From NCBI GenBank assembly GCA_035547915.1, contig DASZTS010000058.1, positions 1-46,952 of the forward strand: a stretch of DNA of 46,952 nt, in the 5' to 3' direction. The stretch is from DASSFG01 sp035547915. Its GTDB lineage: Bacteria; Planctomycetota; Planctomycetia; Pirellulales; JAICIG01. The notes beneath the pieces are model-generated. The model searched no databases. It was not told the DNA's origin and saw only the letters and a program-made list of their open reading frames with translations. Each line of letters opens with the position of its first letter. Position 1 is the stretch's first letter. The translations under genes and the position numbers were made by a program. Below, one piece after another: positions 15,763 through 23,351 of this stretch.

Positions 15763-17712
15763 TTATTTCGGCGAAACCAGGAACAGATCGGCCACCGCGA
15801 CGAGGATGCCCATCAGAGAGCCGCCGGCGATCAGTCCCGCGCAGATCGGCTCCTGATTCTGCACAATCGCTTCGTTGATGGACGATCCACCACGGAAGAT
15901 CTTTCCGGCCAGCCAAAACAGCAGCGCCCCGGTGAACATCGACAGGCACGTATGGAAATGGATCAGGAAGCCCAGCCCGATCGCAATGGGCGACAACGGA
16001 AAGCGGTTATGCGTGACCAGTCGCCAGGCTTCGAGCACGAGGCCGATCAGGATGCCGGCCAACGCCGCATAACGGGCACTGGGTCTGATCGTATCGATTC
16101 CCTCGGCCAGCACGTCGGCGACCGCCTTCCACACGGTGGCCGACGGCATGGGATATTTCGAATCCATCCGGTACGGCGCGTCCAGTTCGGCGGCCCACAA
16201 TTGGTCGGGCTTCAACTGCAAAAACACCAAGTAGAAGACGGGGATCGACAGGGCGGCACCGGCAAAGATGCCCAGCACGTGCCCGATCGCCTGCTGCCGC
16301 GGCTTGGCACCCAGCATGTAGCCGGGCTTGATGTCCTGTAGCAGGTTGGCGGCATGGCTGGCAACCTCGCCCGTGATGCCGGCCGTCATCAGGTTCACGG
16401 TCTTATCCCCCGGCGCGAACACGCCGAACGTCAACTGCGTCAGCTTGCCCATCGCGCTGATGGGAGTGATCGACGTCAGGGCGGTCGAATTGATGGCGAT
16501 CAGGCAGAAGAAGAAGACAAGCGCCAAGGCCACGACCGACAGCCAATATGCGATACCGAAGAAGCTATGGGCCATGATCGCCACCGCGACGCCGATAAGC
16601 GGCACGCCCACGATCGATACCGTCAGCGGCAACTCGATGTGTCCTAACACATCGGCCCGCTGCTCGGATCCGCCGCGACGGACGCCACGTGCGAGATTCG
16701 CCACCGCCGTCCAGAGAATTCGCGGCCGGCCGAAGAACGCCAGGAGCGCGGCCGCGGTCATCATCGCCACGCCGCACCACAGCGACCAGAAGGTGATCTC
16801 GCGGAAGCTGATCGTTCCCCCGGGCTGGGGCTGAATGTCGCCGCGCTCGATCATCATCGGGGCCAAGATGGCATAGTTGATGATCGCACCGAGCATGATC
16901 GAAACACCGCTGCGAATGCCCATCAACCCACCGGCTCCCAACATTGGCAGATCGAGTTCGGGACGCAGCGTGAGGTTGGTGACCGGGGTGCCTAGAATTT
17001 CGGGCGTGCCGGTGCGTTCGTAGATCCATTCGTCGAGGAACTCCGGCAGATGTGGTTGGAATCCCTTGATTTTAAGCCGTGCGGTGATGCTCTCGCTCTG
17101 CAAGAGTTTGACGACGGCCGCCAGCGCGGCGAACGAGACCAGCAATTTCGCCTTGAGCAGTCCGGCCGCGGCGGCTCCGTGGTGTAACGAGTCCATGACG
17201 ATGCCCGCGGCGCGTCCTTCGGGGAAGGGCTGCTGTTCGTCGTTGATGAAGCGGCGTTTGAAGGGAAACGCGAACAGCACGCCGAGGATGGCCAGCACGA
17301 TGATCCATGTCATGAGCTGCCACATCGGTATGACGCGGTTGGTAACCATCATGTAGGCGGCAATGCTGGAAACGAGAGGCGAGGTCATGTAGCCGCTGGC
17401 CGTGGCGATCGACTGCATGGCGTTGTTTTCGAGGATCGTGAATTCGCTGGCCAGCCCGAGCCGCGCGAGGGTTTTGAACATCGCGAACGCCAGGATGACC
17501 GAGGTGATGCCCACGCCGAGCGTCCAGCCGGTCTTGGCCCCCACATAGATGTTCGTGAGCGAGAGCACGGCACCCAACGCCATGCCCGTCAACGCCGAGC
17601 GGACGGTGAGCTGCGGCATGTCGCCCCGGTAGACGTTCTCCAGCCACCAGCGATCCTTCTCTTCGAGCGTCCAAGTACGGGTCTCTTCGGCGCTCAATTC
17701 GTGAATGGCCAC
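15763..17712 (-). CDS. OPT family oligopeptide/metal-chelate transporter
   Basis: The start is GTG at 17712 with AAGGAG 6 nt upstream (649 aa); a longer frame to 17868 is Arg-rich and has no site. The protein has many transmembrane segments (more than twelve hydrophobic stretches by eye, for example LTGMALGAVLSLTNIYVGAKTGW). OPT signatures seen include VRSALTGMALGAVLSL, QQPFPEGRAAGIVMDSLHHG and MTAGITGEVASHAANLLQDIKPGYMLGAKPRQQ. The family takes up oligopeptides or metal-peptide complexes by proton symport. It is the only transporter in this half of the window, and no metal regulator lies nearby, so the substrate is unknown. Confidence 0.93.
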   Translation of the reverse strand: MAIHELSAEETRTWTLEEKDRWWLENVYRGDMPQLTVRSALTGMALGAVLSLTNIYVGAKTGWTLGVGITSVILAFAMFKTLARLGLASEFTILENNAMQSIATASGYMTSPLVSSIAAYMMVTNRVIPMWQLMTWIIVLAILGVLFAFPFKRRFINDEQQPFPEGRAAGIVMDSLHHGAAAAGLLKAKLLVSFAALAAVVKLLQSESITARLKIKGFQPHLPEFLDEWIYERTGTPEILGTPVTNLTLRPELDLPMLGAGGLMGIRSGVSIMLGAIINYAILAPMMIERGDIQPQPGGTISFREITFWSLWCGVAMMTAAALLAFFGRPRILWTAVANLARGVRRGGSEQRADVLGHIELPLTVSIVGVPLIGVAVAIMAHSFFGIAYWLSVVALALVFFFCLIAINSTALTSITPISAMGKLTQLTFGVFAPGDKTVNLMTAGITGEVASHAANLLQDIKPGYMLGAKPRQQAIGHVLGIFAGAALSIPVFYLVFLQLKPDQLWAAELDAPYRMDSKYPMPSATVWKAVADVLAEGIDTIRPSARYAALAGILIGLVLEAWRLVTHNRFPLSPIAIGLGFLIHFHTCLSMFTGALLFWLAGKIFRGGSSINEAIVQNQEPICAGLIAGGSLMGILVAVADLFLVSPK

Positions 17713-18034
17713 GAGGTTCTCCTTGATGCGACGCGAGCGCGATCGGCCCACAATCCGACGGCGCCGGCGACGCGCCGATTTTAGCGTCGGCCCTACCGGG
17801 CCGCTATCGACCGAATCTCTCCCGATCGGCGCGGCGAGCACGGGTGCCTGCGCCTCCCCCGCGTGCAAAGCGATCTACGCGACAATTCGTCTAAGCACGT
17901 CCTCTCGTCCGCCGCGGATCGGCTATTTGCGAACCGTTGTGGCGCGGGACACAATGACGGGTGACGGTCATAGCTCGGCGACGCAGTGCGGGCGGTCGGG
18001 CCATTAGCTCACGGTCGTACTCGATGGGCGAATC
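17713..18034. other. Divergent intergenic region before the bpX operon
   Basis: No gene was found between the OPT gene and the first gene of the MoxR-bpX operon, which are divergent. A possible promoter for the operon is listed separately (17927-17955). The remaining sequence showed no repeat or hairpin. Confidence 0.4.
17927..17955 (+). promoter_or_regulatory. Candidate sigma-70-type promoter of the bpX operon
   Basis: TTGCGA at 17927-17932 and CACAAT at 17950-17955 are separated by 17 nt. They lie about 80 nt before the first start codon of the operon (18035). Each box differs from consensus at two positions, so this is only a candidate. Confidence 0.3.
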
Positions 18035-18697
18035 ATGGGGTTGCGTTCGTTTCTGAGTTCTCTGTCTGAAAACGGCTCGGCCCAGGTTGGCCGCCCCGAC
18101 GAGCCACTCGAAACGACGGCCGGCGACGCCGACGAGTTGCTCGTCGAATTCGACCGCGTCGCCCGCCAACAACTCGCGTTCACCACCCCAAAATTTTCCA
18201 TCGAAGTGGCCCGCTGGGCGGCCGAGTTGATGTATCGCGGTTGCCAGTGCCTCGTCTATCGCGACCTTGGCGAGGACAGGGTCAAACAGGGACTCGGGGT
18301 GGTTTGCCCCAGACCGCTCTCCGCCGACACGATCTACTCGGCCGACCTGGTGCTCCGCTACCTGGTGGACCTGGCGACGATGGCCCGCGCGGTCGCCGAA
18401 CGAGACGTGCTCGTCGCCGAACTCATGCGGCTGGGGACGGCCTGGCCGCTGTCGTCGGTCGGCATGTCGCAGATTGCCGCGAACCAACTCGACGGACGGG
18501 CGGTCGAAATCGTTATGGCCGATCGTTGCCTCCGGCAGCTCTACGCAGACCGCATCGTGACTCGGCGCGATGCGGGACGTCTCGAGCAGGCGGCCGTCGG
18601 CGCGGCGGTGCGCGAGGCCGTCGGACTGTATGATGAGTTGTGGCCGGAAGTGAGCGACCAGGGGAAGAGCAACCAGGTCATGGGCAACGGGCAATGA
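18035..18697 (+). CDS. bpX4-like helical protein of a MoxR-vWA-propeller system
   Basis: The first gene of the operon; ATG at 18035, 220 aa, no TMS or signal. It is largely helical and soluble, with a conserved-looking core FSIEVARWAAELMYRGCQCLVYRDLGE, then CPRPLSADTIYSADLVLRYLVDL, then AWPLSSVGM and RCLRQLYADRIV. From memory this matches the Pfam domain bpX4 of the MoxR-vWA-beta-propeller ternary systems; I could not search it. Its stop overlaps the start of the MoxR gene (ATGA at 18694-18697), so translation is coupled. It probably acts as a subunit or adaptor of the machine. The link to the family is likely, the function inferred. Confidence 0.8.
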   Translation: MGLRSFLSSLSENGSAQVGRPDEPLETTAGDADELLVEFDRVARQQLAFTTPKFSIEVARWAAELMYRGCQCLVYRDLGEDRVKQGLGVVCPRPLSADTIYSADLVLRYLVDLATMARAVAERDVLVAELMRLGTAWPLSSVGMSQIAANQLDGRAVEIVMADRCLRQLYADRIVTRRDAGRLEQAAVGAAVREAVGLYDELWPEVSDQGKSNQVMGNGQ

Positions 18698-19872
18698 GTG
18701 AAGAGGCGCATGCCGAGGTCGGCGGCAACGGCGACTTGGCACTCGGACGGCAGCTTGTCGACGACGTTCTGACACCGATGAAGCGAGCCTTCGTCGGCAA
18801 GGACGAGATCATCGACCTGCTCGGGGTCTGCCTGGTGGCGGGCGAAAATCTGTTTCTGCTCGGACCGCCCGGCACCGCCAAGAGTGCGATCGTCCATGAC
18901 CTTGGCCGGCGCGTGGAAGGGCGTGTATTCGACTATCTGCTGACGCGGTTCACCGAGCCGAACGAGCTGTTCGGCCCCTTCGATATCCGCAAACTGCGAG
19001 ACGGCGAACTCCTCACGAACACCGAGGGGATGCTGCCCGAGGCCTCGTTGGTGTTCCTCGACGAGTTGTTGAACGCCAACAGCGCGATCCTCAACAGTCT
19101 GCTGACGGTGCTCAACGAACGCGTCTTCCGCCGCGGCAAAGAGTCGCGACCGCTGCCCACGCTGATGGTGATCGGTGCGAGCAATCGCCTGCCCGAAGAC
19201 GACGCGCTCGCGGCACTCTTCGATCGCTTTCTCATGCGCGTGCGCAGCGACAACGTGCCCACCGAACGGCTGCCCGAAGTGCTGGAAGCCGGCTGGCAAC
19301 TCGACCTGCGCCGCGTGTCGCCCGAGAAGAAAATGAACGTGGAACAATTACGCCGGCTGCACGGCCTGTTGGGCGAGGTCGATCTTTCGTCGCTGCGGCC
19401 GGCCTTCGCCGACGCCGTGCGGCGGTTGCGCCAGGCGGGCATCGCGGTCTCCGATCGGCGTGCGGTCAAGTTGCAGCGATTGGCCGCGGCCAGCGCGCTG
19501 GTGTGCGGGCGTAAAGAGGCCCTCCCCGCCGACCTCTGGGTACTGCGATACATCTGGGACACCGAGGAGCAACAAGAAGTGATCGCCGCGATGGTCAACG
19601 ACTTGCTGACGAAGGCCAAGGACCAAGCGGCCGCGCACCCCAGGGCACGCGGATCGGAAGTGCCCGATGCGGAGGGCCTGGCGCGCGACCTGGCCTCGAT
19701 CGAGCAGAAGCTCTCCGCCGACGGTTGTACGCCAGCCGACCGTTCGTACCTGCGCGACCGATTGGGCTTGCTCGCGGCGCGCTGCCAGTGGGTCGCGGGC
19801 GATACGCAACGCGGCTTTTTGCAGGAGCGTGTCGACGAGCTTTGGCAGAAACTGGGGAGCGACGGAGGCTGA
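18694..19872 (+). CDS. MoxR-family AAA+ ATPase, RavA-like
   Basis: A cytoplasmic AAA+ ATPase of 392 aa, from ATG 18694 overlapping the previous stop by four bases. The Walker A is G57-P-P-G-T-A-K-S64, Walker B ends with D123-E124 (LVFLDELLNAN), sensor 1 is in MVIGASNRLPEDD, and a following LFDRFLMRV carries the arginine finger region. The stretch LLTRFTEPNELFGPFDIRKLRDGELLTNTEGMLPEA is close to RavA-type MoxR proteins. The C-terminal 130 residues are helical. MoxR ATPases work as chaperones for insertion of metal cofactors or remodelling of vWA partners. The vWA-like protein two genes on (20655) is the likely partner. Confidence 0.93.
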   Translation: MSEEAHAEVGGNGDLALGRQLVDDVLTPMKRAFVGKDEIIDLLGVCLVAGENLFLLGPPGTAKSAIVHDLGRRVEGRVFDYLLTRFTEPNELFGPFDIRKLRDGELLTNTEGMLPEASLVFLDELLNANSAILNSLLTVLNERVFRRGKESRPLPTLMVIGASNRLPEDDALAALFDRFLMRVRSDNVPTERLPEVLEAGWQLDLRRVSPEKKMNVEQLRRLHGLLGEVDLSSLRPAFADAVRRLRQAGIAVSDRRAVKLQRLAAASALVCGRKEALPADLWVLRYIWDTEEQQEVIAAMVNDLLTKAKDQAAAHPRARGSEVPDAEGLARDLASIEQKLSADGCTPADRSYLRDRLGLLAARCQWVAGDTQRGFLQERVDELWQKLGSDGG

Positions 19873-19942
19873 AGCAACCCGGAGCTACCAGTCCGAGTTG
19901 CCGACCCAGGGAAAGCTTGCTTTTGAAGAAAAAGGGCCAGCC

Positions 19943-20662
19943 GTGAAGGGAACGACGATCGTTCGGATCGGCCGCGAGCATGTGCGGCACGTTGCCAGGC
20001 TGCGTGGCATCGCCGGTCTCGAGGCCGCCGAAGCAGGCGACACCGTGTGGCTGCGCAGTTCGGCGAACGACGAATCGTTGAACCAATTATTGGCCGGCCT
20101 GGGCGGCGAACGATTCGAGTTGCTCGACGGCGAGCGGCTGGTACCGTGGCAAGCGCGTGTTCCGACGGAACGACTTCCGCCTCTTCGTTGGACCTCGATC
20201 GCGAAATGGGCGACCATCGCCTTGCCCATCGCGGCCCTGCCCGGCCGACTTGTCCCGCGGCAGCCATTGCGGGTCGTTCGTGGCGGAGCCGAGCGGCCGT
20301 CCGCCGCGCTGCTGACCGTGTGGCGGTGTTGGTTCGACTATGCCACCACCGCGCCTGAGATTCGTCTGCGGCCGCTGGCATTCGCCCTCGCGGAAGACGG
20401 CCGCGTGTTGATCCGCGGCACGCCATTGCCGCCGCTTTCCGGCCAGCCCTACGCGGTCGACCGAGGCGTCGCCGTGCCGTGCGGATGGTCGCTCTCGCCC
20501 GCCCTAGAAAGCGCCATCGTTTGCGAAGTGCTGGGACTGGCGGAGGGAGACATCGCGTTGTTCGCCACCGATGGCACGTTCGAGCGCATCGCCGGCGAAC
20601 ATTTCGTCCGGGCCAGTCGTAGCGCCGTGCGCGCGTCGGGCGAGGGAGCGGCCCATGCCTGA
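19943..20662 (+). CDS. Small bpX-type accessory protein
   Basis: GTG at 19943 gives 239 aa; there is no strong ribosome site, and TTG at 19895 is an alternative start. The first 60 residues look like a small alpha/beta domain (TIVRIGREHVRHVARLRGI, DTVWLRSSANDESLNQLL). The rest is a beta-rich domain rich in Trp and Pro (PLALPIAALPGR-like strands, LIRGTPLPPLSGQPYAVDRGV), like the small bpX domains of ternary systems; I think of bpX2 or bpX5 but cannot choose. The start lies 70 nt past the MoxR stop, and the stop overlaps the next start (20655). Function unknown. Confidence 0.7.
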   Translation: MKGTTIVRIGREHVRHVARLRGIAGLEAAEAGDTVWLRSSANDESLNQLLAGLGGERFELLDGERLVPWQARVPTERLPPLRWTSIAKWATIALPIAALPGRLVPRQPLRVVRGGAERPSAALLTVWRCWFDYATTAPEIRLRPLAFALAEDGRVLIRGTPLPPLSGQPYAVDRGVAVPCGWSLSPALESAIVCEVLGLAEGDIALFATDGTFERIAGEHFVRASRSAVRASGEGAAHA

Positions 20663-23351
20663 ATCCTACTCCGCCGAAACGCTCGCCGCCGCGCGTGAAT
20701 ACTTCCGTCCGCCGGAGCCGCGGTTTTGGATATGGGGCCGCGACGCGATCAGTTGGACCGATGGCACGACGATCGTTTTTCATGCCGAGTTGGCCGAGAT
20801 CATGCGCCGGTTGGCCATAGACGGTCTGCCGCGCTTGACGCCGCTGCTGCTCGTATTGGCGGCGTGTCGTGAGAGCCACCGAAGCGAACGGATGCGCGCG
20901 GCATTGGCTGCCGAAAGCCTCTCGATCGTCGCCGACACAACGAGCCCCGGCGCTACGTGGGAGACGGGGCTTGGCGTGCTCGATCAGATCGCCGCCTTAC
21001 CTGCCGACCTGCGATTGACCATGCCTGGTAAAATCGTGCTCATCGAACGGATCTTCGCCGGCCGGCGACCGTTCCCCGTGAAAGATGCCCTGAGTGCCGC
21101 GTCGCTACTCACTTCGCTTTCGCCGGAGGAATTGCTGGCGGATGAGACATCGGCCGCCGGTCACCCGAACCTCGTCTCGGAGTTGCTGATTCTGAGCACG
21201 GTCGGCCCGCTCGACGTCGAGACGCTTCGTCTACGATTGCGCACCGGCATGGAACAGCTCGTCGAGCCGGCCGACGACGAGCCGGCCCACGACGCGAGCT
21301 GTCGAACGTTCATTTCACGTCTGCGCGACGATCCCGAACTGTCGGGATTGGGGCAGCTTGCGCACGATCTGCTGGCGGCGGTGCAGGTGCCGCGCGCCAT
21401 CTCCGAGCCGGAAGACCTGCCGTTGGGCGGCGTATCCGATATCGCTAACCGAGGGCCGCTCGATCGGTTGTTGGTGAGCGAATTGGCGCACGACGAGTTG
21501 ACGCTGGCCGTGCGCGTCGCCATCGGCGAGGCACTTTACCTGCGGCGTGAGGCGCCGCCGCGCACGCCGGTCCGCGAGCGCTCGCTGCTCATCGACTGCG
21601 GCATCCGCCTATGGGGTGTGCCACGAGTGTTTGCCACGGCCGTCGGACTGGCGATGGCCGCCGCGGCCGACCGCAACACGCATGTCACCGCCTGGCGGGC
21701 CGCGGCCAACGAAATCGAACTAGCCGAATTAGGAACTCGCGAGGGGCTCGTCTTGCACCTGGAGAAACTCGAACCCGCGCCGCAGCCGGCGGACGCCCTG
21801 GTCCGCTTCTTCGAAACCATCGATCAGAGTGCCGACCCGGTCGATGCGGTCCTCATCACGCACGAAGACGTGCTCGCCGACCACGATTTCCGCCAGGCGC
21901 TGGCGGGGTTGGGTGACCGATCCCTGTTCATCGCCACGGTCGATCGGGAAGGCCATTTCCGGCTACAGTTACGCTCCGCCAGGGGCACGAAGCTGATCCG
22001 AGAGGCGCAATTCGATCTGAAGCGGCTGCTATCGCGTGCCCAGTCGCCTCAGCCACTCATCCAACCGGCTACCGGCACCGACCTGCCGCTGATTCTGACG
22101 ACCCAGCCATTCCCCCTGCTCCTGCCCCACCAGGTGGACTTCAAACGAGTGGCGTTTCAAAAGGAACATGGGGCGATAACCCTTACGCACGACCGACGCC
22201 TGATGCACTGGCGTCAGCGCGGGCGAGGGGCGATGGAACTCACTGCATCTGTGCCTGCCGGCGAGATACGGCATCTGTCGCTCGACGAACACGGTGTCGT
22301 GCGGCTCTTGACCGGCCGAGCGGGCGTGCCTTGGCGGTTGCTGCGAGCCAAGATCGCTACGGGTGCGGTACAAATAGTGACAATCGAGGCCCGATTCGGT
22401 AACTCGGCTAGTGTCGTCTTGGCGCAAGGCGTGCTCTATATCATCGATGATCACCAGATACGGGTGGTGAACGACGAAGGGGAGGTGAGCCGCGGGTTGA
22501 TCAGCCGCTACCGACACGCGGGCGGGCGATTCTTCACCAATCCTGCCTGGCATGCACTGTCCTTCGACGGGCACGCGCCGAAGCTAACCGAGATACCCAT
22601 TCACTCGTCGATCGATCGGCGATCGATCCTGGCCATGTTCGACGTCCCGGAGCGTGACGGACCCTGGGCCGTCACGCGCCAGGGAGGTGTCGCATCGACG
22701 ATCGACGGAAGGAGTCTCTTCCCTTGGACGGAGAGGACGATCGAATCCGTCCGGATCTCCCCTTGTGGACAACGAGCCGTTTTGCTGAGCAGCGGAAGCA
22801 TCCTGCGACTTACTCTCGGCAGGCAACCATCCGTCGAGGAATTCTCAGCCAGGCAATCCGGGGACTTCTATCCCGAACTGCGCATGTTGGTAACTCCTGG
22901 CAGCCTGCCCCGCCGCTTCTGGCGAATCGGCATCAATGACGACGGGCATTTGGCTTTGATCAGCCGGAACGATCGGGCCCTGACCTTCACAAAACGTACA
23001 CACGACGGGCGCGCCGTCACGCACGAAGGACCGGCCCGGAGTGTGCGCCTCGGCCAAGCCTTCCTTTTGCCTGAAAACCCACCCGGTCTCGGTTACAAGC
23101 TGCGCGTTGCCCGTTGGTCGGACGGCAGCCGTGCCTGGCTCGACTCGCGCGGGATGCTCCACTTGCAGAGCAGTGACCGCACGTTGGGCGAATTGACGCT
23201 CGTGCTCGTACAGAATGCGGAGTTGGCAGCCTGGTCGTCCGACGGACGAATCTGGGGCACGGCGTTTTATATCGGACGCGACGAAGACCCCGCGAGGTCG
23301 GGTAACGAGCTGCTGGCCGAGATCGACGCGATTGTGGCGAGGTGGAAATGA
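20655..23351 (+). CDS. vWA-like and beta-propeller protein of the MoxR-bpX system
   Basis: ATG at 20655, 898 aa, soluble, overlapping the previous gene by 8 nt and the next by 4 nt (ATGA). About residues 1-290 are helical (WIWGRDAISWTDGTTIVFH at the start). About 305-445 form an alpha/beta domain like a vWA: the strand SLLIDCGIRLWG (D314), then GLAMAAAADRNTHVTAWRA, then AVLITHEDVLADHDF (T402). The metal site D-x-S-x-S reads DCGIR, so the two Ser are missing. About 480-898 is beta-rich with repeated W-R and D-G turns (HLSLDEHGVVRLLTGRAG, HQIRVVNDEGEVSRGLIS), as in WD40-like beta-propellers. It would pair with the MoxR ATPase. The vWA assignment is from pattern and context, not a search. Confidence 0.75.
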   Translation: MPESYSAETLAAAREYFRPPEPRFWIWGRDAISWTDGTTIVFHAELAEIMRRLAIDGLPRLTPLLLVLAACRESHRSERMRAALAAESLSIVADTTSPGATWETGLGVLDQIAALPADLRLTMPGKIVLIERIFAGRRPFPVKDALSAASLLTSLSPEELLADETSAAGHPNLVSELLILSTVGPLDVETLRLRLRTGMEQLVEPADDEPAHDASCRTFISRLRDDPELSGLGQLAHDLLAAVQVPRAISEPEDLPLGGVSDIANRGPLDRLLVSELAHDELTLAVRVAIGEALYLRREAPPRTPVRERSLLIDCGIRLWGVPRVFATAVGLAMAAAADRNTHVTAWRAAANEIELAELGTREGLVLHLEKLEPAPQPADALVRFFETIDQSADPVDAVLITHEDVLADHDFRQALAGLGDRSLFIATVDREGHFRLQLRSARGTKLIREAQFDLKRLLSRAQSPQPLIQPATGTDLPLILTTQPFPLLLPHQVDFKRVAFQKEHGAITLTHDRRLMHWRQRGRGAMELTASVPAGEIRHLSLDEHGVVRLLTGRAGVPWRLLRAKIATGAVQIVTIEARFGNSASVVLAQGVLYIIDDHQIRVVNDEGEVSRGLISRYRHAGGRFFTNPAWHALSFDGHAPKLTEIPIHSSIDRRSILAMFDVPERDGPWAVTRQGGVASTIDGRSLFPWTERTIESVRISPCGQRAVLLSSGSILRLTLGRQPSVEEFSARQSGDFYPELRMLVTPGSLPRRFWRIGINDDGHLALISRNDRALTFTKRTHDGRAVTHEGPARSVRLGQAFLLPENPPGLGYKLRVARWSDGSRAWLDSRGMLHLQSSDRTLGELTLVLVQNAELAAWSSDGRIWGTAFYIGRDEDPARSGNELLAEIDAIVARWK

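Noticed and set aside
18933..20879. 648-codon minus-strand frame across the MoxR gene
   Set aside because: Antisense shadow of clear AAA+ and bpX genes; extreme Arg/Ser bias.
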